Shown: positions 23,596 to 34,365 of the stretch, in pieces
Layout: every line of letters starts with the position of its first letter
Numbering within the stretch: the stretch's first letter is position 1
DNA from: Artemisia argyi
Lineage: Eukaryota > Streptophyta > Magnoliopsida > Asterales > Asteraceae
Assembly (NCBI GenBank): GCA_030686995.1
Contig: CM060697.1
Span: forward strand, 105,337,272 to 105,401,271
Length of the DNA: 64,000 nucleotides
Direction: 5' to 3'
The notes under the pieces: generated by a model
The model's input: only the letters and a program-made list of their open reading frames with translations
Told to the model about the DNA's origin: nothing
Databases searched by the model: none
Program-made: the position numbers and the translations under genes

Positions 23596-26301
23596 ATGGC
23601 AGATTCAAAAGAAACAATGGAGACAGAAACAAGCCAATCAAACATTGCTGCAAAGCTTCCCAAGCTTAAAATTAATGACTTTGAGATGTGGAGGCTTATG
23701 ATTGAACAATTCTTTATGGTTCAAGACTACACATTATGGGAGATCATAACGTGTGGAAATTCATTCAAACCTGGTACAACTGTTGAGACAGTTGGTGGCA
23801 AGCCAGTAACAAAAGTAAATGCTGGTCCAGTTACAAATGATGAAAGAAACCAACTTAAGAATGATTTGAAGGCTAGAGGTTTGCTATTGATGGCTCTACC
23901 CAGAGAACAAGTCCAGGCTTTTACCAAATACAAGGATGCAAAGACCCTCTTTGATGAGATATGTGAAGTATTTGGTGGTAATGACTATACCAAGAAAACT
24001 CAAAAGACTTTACTGAAGCAGACCTATGAGAATTTTGGCTCATCAAGCAATGAATCTCTTGATAGCATATTCACAAGGCTACAAAAGATTGTAACTCAGC
24101 TGACTGCTTTTGGAATAGAGGTAGAAAAGGAAGACCTCAATCTTAAATTTTTAAGAAGTTTACCTGCTGAGTTTGATACAAATGTTGCTGTATGGGAGGA
24201 CAAGTCAGATCTTGAGACAATGAAGCTTAATGATGTGTACAATAACTTCAAAGTTATTGAACAAAGACTTAAGAAAGCTGGCAAGTTAAAGACAAGTTCT
24301 GCAGGAGTTGCACTCATATCATCATCAGGTAATGACAGTTCTGATGATGAAAGTGACAGTGATGATGACAGTGGTAACATGATTGTTTCCACTGGTAATG
24401 GAAATGTTTCCACTAGGAGCTCAAAGAAGCAGATTGCAGGACTAAGTGATGCTACTTTCTATGCCTTTATATCCAGCCATGTGGGTGGTTCAATCCTCAA
24501 TCATGAGGACTTGGATCAAATTGATGAAGATGATATGGAGGAGATGGACATCAAATGGCAGGTAGCATTGCTCAGCTTAAGATCAAAGAAGTTCTGGAAG
24601 AAGACAGGGAGAAAGATTCATATAAGTGGAGATGAGACTGTAGGTTTTGATAAAAAGAAGGTGGAGTGCTATAACTGTCACAAGAAGGGGCACTTTGCAA
24701 GAGAATGCAGAAAACCAAGGAAATCTGACAATAAGTCAACTTGGTACAAGAAGGAAAAGGCCAAAGAACCTACAACAGAAGAGCCAAAGGTGCTATTGGC
24801 TATTGATGGAGTAAGCTTTGATTGGAGCTTTATGGGTCAGAATGGAGAAGATGATACAGAATCTGCAATGCTAGCCACTGAGCATGCACTCATGGCTTTC
24901 TCTGACTCTGAGGTATATACTGATAATGCTTGTTCTAAAAACTGTAAGGCTGCTAAAGAGTTAGAGGTTTCTAAAACACAATATGATGAACTGATGCTAG
25001 ATTTACATCATACTAATTATAATTTAGCAAATCATAAAAGAGGTCTAGGTGTTTTAGAAAAGCAGATAGAGCATTATAGGGCTAATGAATCTAAGTTCAG
25101 AGATGATATTGCTGTTTTAAAAAGAGACTTAGATTTTTATCTTGAAGTAAATAAAGCTCTTAGGGAAGAGATTGAGAAAGTTAAAAAGGCTAGTGAGAAT
25201 ATTGAGATTACTAAGAAAACTCTAGACCATCAATCCAAGAGCATTGACAAAATTTGGGAAGCCCAAATTGTGAGCAAAGCTAAATCAGGTCTTGGATACA
25301 ATACTGTTCCACCACCTCTAAGAGGTGTTCCAGCACCTCCTGGTATTGATCTTGCTCACACAGGCTTAGAAGAGTTTCAGGATCCACCCATGACCTATGG
25401 ACCAAAATTTGTTAAACCAGTTGAAACTGAAAAGGTTCAGGTTGAGGTTGAGACTTTTGATAGTGCTAGTGACTCATCTCTTAAAGATGAATGTTTGAAT
25501 GTTGAGTCTAAAACTAGTGTTACTGAAAATGTTAAAGTTGAGGAGTGTAAAAGCATTCCTGAAGAAGTTAAAGAGAAGCCTAAAACACAGTCAAATTTCA
25601 CTAGGTCTACTACTAGGTATGCTGAAATGTACAGGGATAGGCCTAAATCTCCTAGAGGTAACATGAGAAGTTGGAATCATGTTAAAACTAGACAGTTTGG
25701 TAGTGACTTTGTGTTTTACAATAAGGCTTGTCACATATGTGGTAGCTTTGACCATTTAGCTAAAGACTGTACCTACCACATGGGAAGAAGGGAAGTTTTT
25801 ACAAGGGTGAATGGATCAAATTCTAATAAAATGACTCACCCAAATCCCCTAAGCAAAATGGTTCCCAGGTCTGTTATGCTTAACACTGGCATTAAACATG
25901 TTTCCACTGCTAGACCAGCAGTTACCACTGCCAGAAGTAATAACAGAGTTTATCCTAAGTCCCCTGTTACTTCTTTTGTTAAATCTTACCAAACAGGGAA
26001 AAAGACTTATTTTGAAAGGAATGATCACAAGAACCAAATGTGGAGACCAAAATTTTCTAATCCAGCAGTTTCCACTGCTAGGCATGCAGTTACCACTGCA
26101 AGACCAATTGTTTCCACTGATGTTCAAAAGAAAAGGGTAAAATTGGGAAAAGCTGTTAAGGCCTCAGCTCGTTGGGAATGGAAACCAAAAGGAACAACAA
26201 ACAATCCCAATGGTGTATCAATGACCTTTGATAGATATAATTATATTGATACACGAGGCAGATCCAAGTCATTTGTGGCTTGGGTCCCCAAAAGGTACTA
26301 A
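23596..26301 (+). CDS. gag: Sirevirus Gag polyprotein
   Basis: 901 codons, uninterrupted; the ATG comes 31 nt after the PBS. Order of domains: capsid-like region (about 20-225) with the copia Gag block WRLMIEQFF and later [14 protein letters not shown] and [10 protein letters not shown]; an acidic Ser/Asp linker (about 240-265); zinc knuckle 1 at 358-371 (CX2CX4HX4C); a coiled coil (about 455-560); zinc knuckle 2 at 712-725; then alternating VSTAR and VTTAR motifs (about 770-850). It ends at WVPKRY-stop. Gag packages the RNA into cytoplasmic virus-like particles. The C-terminal tail overlaps the pol frame by up to 52 nt. The length and coiled coil exceed those of simple copia Gags and fit Sireviruses. 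Confidence 0.95.
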   Translation: MADSKETMETETSQSNIAAKLPKLKINDFEMWRLMIEQFFMVQDYTLWEIITCGNSFKPGTTVETVGGKPVTKVNAGPVTNDERNQLKNDLKARGLLLMALPREQVQAFTKYKDAKTLFDEICEVFGGNDYTKKTQKTLLKQTYENFGSSSNESLDSIFTRLQKIVTQLTAFGIEVEKEDLNLKFLRSLPAEFDTNVAVWEDKSDLETMKLNDVYNNFKVIEQRLKKAGKLKTSSAGVALISSSGNDSSDDESDSDDDSGNMIVSTGNGNVSTRSSKKQIAGLSDATFYAFISSHVGGSILNHEDLDQIDEDDMEEMDIKWQVALLSLRSKKFWKKTGRKIHISGDETVGFDKKKVECYNCHKKGHFARECRKPRKSDNKSTWYKKEKAKEPTTEEPKVLLAIDGVSFDWSFMGQNGEDDTESAMLATEHALMAFSDSEVYTDNACSKNCKAAKELEVSKTQYDELMLDLHHTNYNLANHKRGLGVLEKQIEHYRANESKFRDDIAVLKRDLDFYLEVNKALREEIEKVKKASENIEITKKTLDHQSKSIDKIWEAQIVSKAKSGLGYNTVPPPLRGVPAPPGIDLAHTGLEEFQDPPMTYGPKFVKPVETEKVQVEVETFDSASDSSLKDECLNVESKTSVTENVKVEECKSIPEEVKEKPKTQSNFTRSTTRYAEMYRDRPKSPRGNMRSWNHVKTRQFGSDFVFYNKACHICGSFDHLAKDCTYHMGRREVFTRVNGSNSNKMTHPNPLSKMVPRSVMLNTGIKHVSTARPAVTTARSNNRVYPKSPVTSFVKSYQTGKKTYFERNDHKNQMWRPKFSNPAVSTARHAVTTARPIVSTDVQKKRVKLGKAVKASARWEWKPKGTTNNPNGVSMTFDRYNYIDTRGRSKSFVAWVPKRY

Positions 26302-29300
26302 TTCCTTTATATTGTGTGCAGGGACATTCAAAGACAAAAGAAGATCAAGGTTATTCAGATAGTGGATGTTCCAGGCATATGACTGGCAACAAGGCTTATC
26401 TTTCTAATTTCAAATCACTTGATGGGCAAGCTGTCAGTTTTGGAGGAGGAATTGGTGGAAAAGTTTCAGGCAAAGGTACTATCAAGGCTGGAAACTTGGA
26501 CTTTGAGAATGTATACTATGTACCAGAACTCAAGTACAACCTCTTCAGTGTGTCACAAATGTGTGACAAGAAACACAGAGTTCTATTCTCAGAAGATGAA
26601 TGCTTTATCTTATCTAAGGATTATAAGCTACCTGAAGAAAAAGACATTTTGCTTAAAATTCCTAGAAAAGGTAATCTATATAGCATAGACATGAAGAAGA
26701 TAGTAGCTAAGGATGATGTTACTTGTTTACTTGCAAAAGCCACTCTGGATGAATCTATGCTTTGGCACAGAAGACTTGGTCATGTTAATTTCAAGACTAT
26801 CTATAAGATTGTAAAAGATGGTCTGGTCATAGGATTACCTCAGAAGAGATTTGAAAATGATCAAACATGTGTTGCTTGTCTTAAAGGAAAGCAACACAAA
26901 GCTTCATGCAAGTCCAAGACAGTTAATACTATTGATCATCCACTCTACATGCTACATATGGACTTGTTTGGTCCTACTTCTGTTAGCAGCATCAATTTGA
27001 AGAAGTATTGCCTTGTTGTGACTGATGATTTTAGCAGATTTACGTGGGTTTTCTTCTTAAATACCAAGGATGAAACCACTGACATACTCAAGACTTTCAT
27101 CACTGAAGTTGAAAATCAGACTGAAAAGAAGATAAAGATCATCAGATGTGACAATGGGACAGAGTTCAAGAATAGAGTAATGGATGACTTCTGCAGAGAC
27201 AAAGGTATTAAAAGGGAATTTAGTGTTGCTAGAACACCTCAGCAAAATGGTGTTGCTGAAAGAAGAAATAGAACACTAATTGAGGCTGCAAGAACTATGA
27301 TTGCTGATTCAAAGTTACCAGTGACATTTTGGGCTGAAGCAGTTAACACTGCTTGCTATATTCAAAATAGAGTATTAGTGGTCAAGTCAAAGAACAAGAC
27401 ACCGTATGAGCTTTTCAGAGGAAGACCCCCACTTTTGGATTTCTTGAAGCCATTTGGATGTCATGTCACAATTCTGAATACCATTGATCATTTGGGAAAG
27501 TTTGAAGAAAAGGCAGATGAAGGTTTCTTTGTTGGTTATTCCATGGTTAGTAAGGCTTTTAGAGTCTACAACTTAAGAACAAGAAAGATAGAAGAGAATT
27601 TGCATGTTCAATTTCTTGAAAATAAAGCTAATATAGCAGGTTCAGGACCTGAATGGCTATTTGATCTTGAGACTTTATCAAATACCATGAATTATGTTCC
27701 TATTGCTTCAGATTCAAGTGATGTTGATCTTGAAGATTCAGAAGAGTTTATTGATGATGATGAATCTTGTCAAGATGATGAGGATGACAAAGATCAATTT
27801 GTTATGCCAATTTGGGACTTTGAAGCTAATGCAGACTTACAACCTTCACAACCTTCAAAGAATACTAGTCAGGAAGATGAATTTGTGAATTTTGATGTTC
27901 TGCATGATGATATTCCTGAAGACAGTGGTAATCCTACTACCACTGCAACACATGATGTTTCCACTGAAGGTCCAGTTGTAGAAAATATAGCTCAGGAGAC
28001 ACAAATTGATGATGTTGAAATCACAAATATGCCATCATCATATGATATTCCTAACACATCACAGTCTACAATTCATAAAGCTCATCCAATTAAGAATGTT
28101 ATTGGTGAAATTAATTCAGGTGTGAAAACAAGAAGGCAAACAAGGATGACAGATGTTCATGGGTTCATAAGTGAAGTCTATGAGTCCAAGAATCATATTA
28201 CCAAGAATGAATGTTTATTCTTCTGCTTTCTATCACAAATGGAGCCTAAAAATGTTTCTATGGCTTTAGGAGAATCAAGCTGGGTTGAAGCTATGCAGGA
28301 AGAGCTATTGCAGTTTAAGCTTCAAAAGGTTTGGGTTCTTTGTGACTTACCTGATGGTATGAAAGTGATTGGTACTAAATGGGTGTTCAGAAATAAGAAA
28401 GATGAAAGAGGCATTGTCATCAGAAACAAAGCTAGATTAGTTGCTCAAGGATACACTCAAGAGGAGGGTATTGATTATGAAGAAGTTTTTGCTCCTGTTG
28501 CAAGGCTTGAGGCTATTAGACTATTTCTAGCTTATGCATCATTTATGGGCTTTACTGTCTATCAAATGGATGTTAAGAGTGCCTTTCTTTATGGTACTAT
28601 TGATGAGGAGGTATATGTTGCTCAACCTCCAGGCTTTGAAGATCCACATCACCCCAACAAAGTTTATAAAGTAGTCAAGGCTCTTTATGGTCTACATCAG
28701 GCTCCAAGGAAGTGGTATGAAACCTTAGCTACTTATTTAATGAATAATGGGTTTCATAGGGGCAAGATATATCAAACTTTGTTTATCAAGAAAGATAAGG
28801 GTGATATACTACTTGTTCAAGTATATGTTGATGATATTATCTTTGGATCTACTAAACCAGAGATGTGTAAAGAGTTTGAGAAGCTGATGAAAGATGAATT
28901 TCAAATGAGTTCTATGGGGGAACTCACATTCTTTTTGGGGCTGCAAGTTCAACAGAGTAAAGAAGGAATTTTTATTAGTCAAGACAAGTATGTGGCTGAG
29001 ATTATTAAGAAGTTCAAGTTCACTGATGCAAAATCTTCCAATACCCCTGCTGACAAGACCACTCACTTATTATTGAAGAATGCTAGTGGTGTAAATGTGG
29101 ATGTGCATACTTACAGGTCAATGATTGGCTCTTTGATGTATCTTACTTCTTCAAGGCCAGACATTATGTTTGCTGTGTGTGCCTGTGCAAGATTTCAAGT
29201 GACTCCAAAGACATCTCATATGACTGCAGTGGAAAAGATTTTTCGATACTTGAAGACATATCCTAGTCTGGGATTGTGGTATCCAAGGGAATCTCCTATG

Positions 29301-29768
29301 GAGTTGATTACCTACTCAGATAGTGACTATGCTGGTGCAAGCTTGGATAGAAGGTCAACCACAGGAGGATGTCAATTCCTTGGATGTAGATTGGTGTCAT
29401 GGCAGTGCAAGAAACAGACAATGGTTGCTACTTCAACTACTGAAGCAGAATATGTTGCAGCTGCTAGTTGTTGTGCTCAGATCCTTTGGCTTCAGAATCA
29501 ACTCTTGGATTATGGGTACAATTTCATGAACACCATCATCTATATAGACAATAGTAGTACAATTTGCATTATTAAGAATCCTGTGCAACACACTAAAACT
29601 AAACATATTGAAATTAGACATCACTTTATTAGAGATTGTTTTGAGAAAAAGCTCATTAATGTTGTCAAAATTCATACTGATGACAATTATGCTGATTTAT
29701 TAACAAAAGGGCTTGATGTGGGTAGGTTTCAGTACTTGGTAACAGGTATTGGAATGCTTAATCCATAA
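26250..29768 (+). CDS. pol: Sirevirus Pol polyprotein (PR-IN-RT-RNase H)
   Basis: The frame is open from 26250 and lies -1 relative to gag, with no ATG near its start, so translation probably needs frameshifting. Counting from 26280 as codon 1: protease site DSGCSRHM at 27; a His/Cys zinc region (LWHRRLGH...[10 protein letters not shown]); the integrase triad D228, D291, E327 with the expected 35-residue D-E spacing; a hydrophobic acidic linker; RT from about 680 with KARLVAQGY and [11 protein letters not shown]; the catalytic YVDD at 849-852; and RNase H with [16 protein letters not shown] and [12 protein letters not shown]. No stop interrupts it. All catalytic residues I can check are present, so the copy may be active. 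Confidence 0.95.
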   Translation, partial: YTRQIQVICGLGPQKVLIPLYCVQGHSKTKEDQGYSDSGCSRHMTGNKAYLSNFKSLDGQAVSFGGGIGGKVSGKGTIKAGNLDFENVYYVPELKYNLFSVSQMCDKKHRVLFSEDECFILSKDYKLPEEKDILLKIPRKGNLYSIDMKKIVAKDDVTCLLAKATLDESMLWHRRLGHVNFKTIYKIVKDGLVIGLPQKRFENDQTCVACLKGKQHKASCKSKTVNTIDHPLYMLHMDLFGPTSVSSINLKKYCLVVTDDFSRFTWVFFLNTKDETTDILKTFITEVENQTEKKIKIIRCDNGTEFKNRVMDDFCRDKGIKREFSVARTPQQNGVAERRNRTLIEAARTMIADSKLPVTFWAEAVNTACYIQNRVLVVKSKNKTPYELFRGRPPLLDFLKPFGCHVTILNTIDHLGKFEEKADEGFFVGYSMVSKAFRVYNLRTRKIEENLHVQFLENKANIAGSGPEWLFDLETLSNTMNYVPIASDSSDVDLEDSEEFIDDDESCQDDEDDKDQFVMPIWDFEANADLQPSQPSKNTSQEDEFVNFDVLHDDIPEDSGNPTTTATHDVSTEGPVVENIAQETQIDDVEITNMPSSYDIPNTSQSTIHKAHPIKNVIGEINSGVKTRRQTRMTDVHGFISEVYESKNHITKNECLFFCFLSQMEPKNVSMALGESSWVEAMQEELLQFKLQKVWVLCDLPDGMKVIGTKWVFRNKKDERGIVIRNKARLVAQGYTQEEGIDYEEVFAPVARLEAIRLFLAYASFMGFTVYQMDVKSAFLYGTIDEEVYVAQPPGFEDPHHPNKVYKVVKALYGLHQAPRKWYETLATYLMNNGFHRGKIYQTLFIKKDKGDILLVQVYVDDIIFGSTKPEMCKEFEKLMKDEFQMSSMGELTFFLGLQVQQSKEGIFISQDKYVAEIIKKFKFTDAKSSNTPADKTTHLLLKNASGVNVDVHTYRSMIGSLMYLTSSRPDIMFAVCACARFQVTPKTSHMTAVEKIFRYLKTYPSLGLWYPRESPMELITYSDSDYAGASLDRRSTTGGCQFLGCRLVSWQCKKQTMVATSTTEAEYVAAASCCAQILWLQNQLLDYGYNFMNTIIYIDNSSTICIIKNPVQHTKTKHIEIRHHFIRDCFEKKLINVVKIHTDDNYADLLTKGLDVGRFQYLVTGIGMLNP

Positions 29769-31076
29769 CTTCTTGATGTCTAATACTTTTTAGTGTAGCA
29801 GGATGGATTTTAATGTACTATTATTGTTTGTATATGTATGAATGGCTTTTCACTAACAATTCAGCTCAGTGGAACCTATGCATCACACAGTGGAAAGATT
29901 TGCTCTCACAGTGATAACAAGGAAATAGAGAAGATCATTTATTTATTGCTTCACAAAGGTTGCAGAGTACATTCTTTTCAAAGACTACTTCAAAAACACA
30001 TGACCATAACATACAACCTAACAACCTAAGATCTTCAGACACTACATAGGCTAATGAAGATTATTTACTTCCATCCGTTTTGGTAGGTTGAAGAAGTTAT
30101 TATGGAAGATATCTAGTTGCCTTTGGAGCAATTAATGTATAAATAGTAACTTGGGTTTACTATTTTTGGTTAAGATTGGATGGTTACTTTGAATGGAGTT
30201 ATAAGATGTGTATCTTAAGACACATAACAAATGGTTATTGATTCACCATGTCTAATCCACATAAGAATCAACTAGTCCTGAGCAAACGGCTACAGGTAAA
30301 GACACATCAAATCCGTTCATGGTTGATAGTTTACCAAAAACTAGGTTATCAACTCACCATACATCTTTGTGATCAAGAGTTGGCTAGTCCATAGCAAACG
30401 GCTCATGGTAAAGACATATCAAATCCGTTGATAGCTGATAGTTTGCTAAAAACTATAATTAGAGCATACAATTTTACATGTTTTACTTCTCATTGCTCTT
30501 TGAAAAACTCTTTTGATTTTTACCACTGCAGGTTCACAGTTACCACTGACAGTGTAAACTTTTTCTTTGGCAACACTTCATGTGTCTGATTCTCACGAAT
30601 TAGATATAGGTTGTGCAGTTTCTATGCCTTATGATGCATCTCTCTCAGAAGGTAATACATCTGGAAGTGCTGAAGGTAGTATGTTACCAAAAGGAATTGA
30701 TGGAACTGTGTACCCCATTCTCTTAACAGATGGATACTTATTGATGGAAGGACTTCTGAATTTTGTCTGATTATGCTGCTTATTGATGGAGATTCTTCCA
30801 ATCAGGGGAGGATACAAAATTTTGATAATAATGATCAGATTCAGGGGAGGTTTGTCTTCAGCATGGTTTGCTCTCAGCATGTCAAAGTTAAGAGTGAATG
30901 CAGATAATGAGAAGGTTAGAGCTTTGATTCAGAAGATTAAAGATCAAAGTGTAAGAGCTGATAAAGGATTAAGAAAAACAAGATAAGTGTTTGGAAGAAT
31001 TCCCATATCCTCAGGTTTATTGTATACTTGAAGAAACTTATTGATTCACACATAAATCATAAGTTTAGGGGAGGAT
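29769..31076 (+). other. Sirevirus 3' untranslated region
   Basis: About 1.3 kb between pol and the 3' LTR with only short open frames and no envelope-like domain. It holds an imperfect direct repeat of about 110 bp: roughly 30243-30350 and 30354-30460, sharing AGCAAACGGCT, GGTAAAGACA(C/T)ATCAAATCCGTT and GATAGTTT(A/G)C(C/T)AAAAACTA. It also holds further TTACCACTG motifs near 30530-30550. Confidence 0.8.
30804..31076 (+). promoter_or_regulatory. Multiple polypurine tracts, the last at the 3' LTR border
   Basis: AGGGGAGG occurs at 30804, 30843 and 31067. The third copy (AGGGGAGGAT, 31067-31076) abuts the 3' LTR and should prime plus-strand DNA synthesis. The two extra copies upstream match the multiple-PPT signature described for Sireviruses. 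Confidence 0.85.
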
Positions 31077-31558
31077 TGTTGGGAATTATTCTATCAGTTA
31101 CCACGGCTAGTGAAGAAGTTACAACTGCAAGAAGATTGTACTTGCAGTGGAAACTCATTACCACTGCAAGAACAAATATTACCACTGCTCACTTGTTAGC
31201 TGTTAGAGAAACGCGTATTGATAAACATAGAAAAGATTTTGTGTATATCTTATTCTATTAGTATTATACTTATCTTGTACAAGAGGACTCCTTGTTCTAT
31301 AAAAGGAGATCCTAGATGATAACTTAGATATACGTTTTCTTAGAGCTTCAAGGTGTAACCCTAGTGATATCTCAGATCACTCGTATTATTATTATTAATA
31401 ATATTGGAGCTAGTTGTTTTGTTATATTCATTGTTCACACATTAATCTGTTTCACTTACAATTAATCTTCTAAGTATCATTAAGTAGATTCCGCATACTT
31501 AGTGATATCACTCAAAGTATCATTATCAACACAAGTTCAAGGTGTACACGATCCAACA
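31077..31558 (+). repeat. 3' LTR of the Sirevirus
   Basis: 482 bp, TGTTGGG...CCAACA, followed by the GTTTT target duplication. It differs from the 5' LTR only by one missing ATT triplet in my reading. Confidence 0.96.
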
Positions 31559-32178
31559 GTTTTCTTCTTGCAGAGGGTAGCAGTCAAGCAAGAGGTAAGA
31601 AATAATTTTTTAGCAACTCATTCTGATAGAGTAAGAGGTAATGTATTATAGCTACAGAATATTCAATAAATTTGTTAAATAATAGTGTTGTTTCATAATC
31701 TGTTGTTCTACAATGTGTATATTAAAAACTTACGCTAACTTTTTACCTTAAGCAAAATTTAGCCAAAGAAAACAAAATGGTTTAAGATTTTATAGCCTAG
31801 ATGTTGGCCTGTTGATGGACCAAGTATGTTATGTTAACCTCAGTTGTTGATTTTGACATATACAGATAACACTAACGGCCTCGAAATACCGTGTAATAAT
31901 CAACGGTATGAAACAACGCCCTGCCGCAACGCGGCGGGCCGGCGCCCAACTCGTTAAGTAATAAAACTGAGGTTGTCTGCATTAAGTCATCTGTTAATTA
32001 ACACGACTTAATGAAAAAATTAAACAAACAGGCCCTTAGGGAGTTTCATGCATAGCTCATGCGCGCCATGTCCCCAACTTAAGCCTAATACATTTTAATT
32101 TATACTAGGTTTAAAGATCGCAACAAGTGTTTTACGACTTGCTTCTTATTTTAAAACGCAAATGATTCCATGATATGA
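31559..32178. other. Non-coding, with a Helitron-like 3' hairpin
   Basis: After the GTTTT duplication an exon-like AGGGTAGCAGTCAAGCAAGAG with flanking splice signals is seen (31574-31594). At 31920-31938 an 8-bp stem (CCTGCCGC / GCGGCGGG, loop AAC, one G-T pair) is followed 11 nt later by CTCG|T (31950-31954), a one-base variant of the Helitron end CTAG|T. Sequence at about 31970-32040 (ATTAAGTC..., AAACAAACAGGCCC) looks like a MITE end. No gene. Confidence 0.4.
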
Positions 32179-33268
32179 TCATGCTTTTTGAGATTTTTCA
32201 GGTTTTTTGCATAAGATCATATGCATCGGAGAAAAGATTCCGGTTTCGCCACCCTTTGCAAGATCAAACACCGATTGTAGCAACATTTCTTGAACATCAA
32301 TTGTACCTTTAGCCACAATTCCAAGCTTTTCGAGCACCAAAACCAACATATGTCTCCTCCATATATCGAATCTTCCCTTTTGTAGCCTAGACCACCATGG
32401 GTTTGCTGGCGGTTTTGCTAAATCCTTTTCCTTCACTACCTCAAACCCGACCTTTTTAGCAGTCTCAGCTATATCGGTGTAACTTCTTAGCCCTGGCAAG
32501 GCGTTACCTCTCTCGATTCCTTGGATGATATCCACATGTTTTGGATTTTGAGCATGATACAAATCCGTAGTCACCCATTCGTACGACACATACATTGCTC
32601 CAGGCTTCAAAACCCTAAAAATTTCGCTATAAACTTCCTCTAGTTTAGGTGCATGGCAAGTCGCATCTATTGAGTATGCCCCTTCAAAACTGTCATCTTC
32701 AAAAGGCATTTCAAGAAAGTTACCACAAACAACTTGGCATGCATTGTTTGTCCAATCCGGCTTTTTTGTTATACGCCTTGGCTCGGCTCACTTGATACTC
32801 ATTTATCGTAATTCCAACAACATTACAACCTGAATGAGCTGCAATTTCACGCATGGGACCTCCAACACCACAACCAACGTCGAGAACTTTTTGGCCAGGT
32901 TTTACATTGATCAAATCTGCCGCCATCTCTTCTTGGATTCTAGCACACTCATGTTTAGATTTCCCGGGGATAGAAGGTGACAAATGAAATGATTGACCCC
33001 AAAGGTATTCGTACATGTCAGTAACAAGGTCATAGTAGACGTTTACGAAGTTAGGGACTTTTTCATCTTTCTTAATCTGACTAGGGTGGCGAAAAAAAGA
33101 CGCATACTTGTAGTACGTGTCCTTGACTTTTCCACTATCGATGGAGCCAAAGGCCACATCAGTTGCAGCACGTTTTCTTTTTTCATCAGTTGCTCCAAAC
33201 ATGGAGACCAACCAATAAAGGCCGACAGCAAGGAAGGAAGTTGTGCATACGAAGGCAATGGAATCCAT
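32179..33268 (-). pseudogene. Sterol 24-C-methyltransferase (SMT2-like), broken by a 4-bp duplication
   Basis: Intronless, like known SMT2 genes. The start codon at 33268 opens a frame with an N-terminal membrane anchor (about 1-25), the SAM-binding motif LDVGCGVGGPMR, and VVGITINEYQVSRA. At 32737-32744 GCAT is present twice (minus strand ATGCATGC). The frame then shifts and stops after 182 codons. Removing one unit would put the second open part (to 32179) in frame, with YSIDATCHAP, VLKPGAMYVSYEWVTT and GGETGIFSPMHMILC, for about 361 aa, the normal length. The enzyme adds the second methyl group at C-24 in the ER, setting the sitosterol to campesterol ratio. Everything but the 4 bp looks conserved, so this is either a recent null allele or a sequencing/assembly error. 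Confidence 0.9.
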
Positions 33269-33310
33269 GAGACCGAGAGATGGTGAATGAAGAATTAGTA
33301 TAGCAAGTCT

Positions 33311-33320
33311 GAGTTTATAT
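33311..33320 (-). promoter_or_regulatory. TATA box of the SMT2-like gene
   Basis: On the minus strand CTATATAAAC, about 45 bp before the start codon. Confidence 0.6.
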
Positions 33321-34095
33321 AGGGGTCAAGTCGTGTAATGAGGTTTTTTGTTGAATTGGTTAATCTAGTACAAATTGAAGGCCACAAGGTTGTTGCTGGT
33401 AAATAATAGTCAACTTTTGTGCCCAACATTAACAGTCTCAATTTATTGACTTGTTGAGTATACAACAGCTAAAGATAGGTTTTATGTCTCGAAGTCATCA
33501 AATTCCAATTTTCACTACTATTGTTCCAATGTGAATATTAAAAAGGTACATAATCACTGAAGCAAGCAACCATGATCATTTCTTGTGGCCAAGGGTAAAA
33601 ATAGTATCATTTTGTGTTTGTGTATTTTTTTTTTTTTTTTTTTGACAGATGCAAAGTTCAGTTTTGATCTTTATAACCTTGTTGCATGAAATCTTTTGCC
33701 ATATAAAAATATCATCTACATTCAATTAAAATATATTGAATAATAAATTAATAATCATAGCCTAATATCTTTTTTCGGAACATAAATAACCAATTATTCT
33801 AAGATCAACCAAAATATTGGGTCGGATATTATATGGAATGGATAATTTGCAGCTATTAATGAAGTAAGAAGCTCTATCATTCAATATAAGAAGAAACATT
33901 TTTTTGGGGTGAGAATCATAATCTTATTCTAACTTGCAACTATATGATTTTTGATTGCACATTTTTCTATATTTTTCGATCAGTACTTACAAAGAGAAGT
34001 ATAAAAAACAGAATATCCAACAACACTCTACAGTATGCATAGACAACGAGCCATTTAAGAAGCCAAGTATAGTGAAGAATTTATTGAGTTTGAGA
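33321..34095. other. Non-coding between SMT2-like gene and kinase
   Basis: AT-rich, with a T run of about 17 near 33627-33643. The part near 34095 should contain the 3' UTR of the minus-strand kinase. No gene seen. Confidence 0.5.
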
Positions 34096-34307
34096 TCAAT
34101 GCCCCCGTCTAAGTAGCGATAGGAATCTACCTGATCCTTTCTCTGTCCGTCGTTCCTCCGCAGTTTCAACCTGGAAAAAAAACCATTGTGCCTTGGTTAG
34201 TTTAATGTGGCAAAGTATTAAACAGGTCAGATTATGTTGACCCGCCTACACTTTTTTGTTCATTTTTTAGATTTAATAGACAATTACTGTAATATATTAA
34301 ATATGCG

Positions 34308-34365
<58 letters not shown>

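Larger units (their letters stand above)
23066..31558 (+). mobile_element. Complete young Ty1/copia retrotransposon of the Sirevirus lineage
   Basis: The 8493-bp element has LTRs of 485 and 482 bp and a perfect 5-bp target duplication, GTTTT (23061-23065 and 31559-31563). The PBS matches initiator tRNA-Met. It has intact gag and pol frames and a polypurine tract directly before the 3' LTR. Sirevirus signs are the long Gag with two zinc knuckles and a coiled coil, the VSTAR/VTTAR repeats, and several extra polypurine-like AGGGGAGG motifs upstream of the 3' LTR. No envelope-like frame is present between pol and the 3' LTR. Near-identical LTRs mean very recent insertion. Confidence 0.95.

Noticed and set aside
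29838..30986. Short open frames after pol as an envelope-like gene
   Set aside because: They are under 70 codons, share no membrane or coiled-coil features, and cover the direct repeats and polypurine tracts.
21168..32040. PIF/Harbinger-type element spanning the Sirevirus, from GGGGGTGTTTGA and the inverted AAACAAACAGGCCC
   Set aside because: The terminal match is weak and AT-rich and no target duplication fits; the Helitron-like reading is slightly better.
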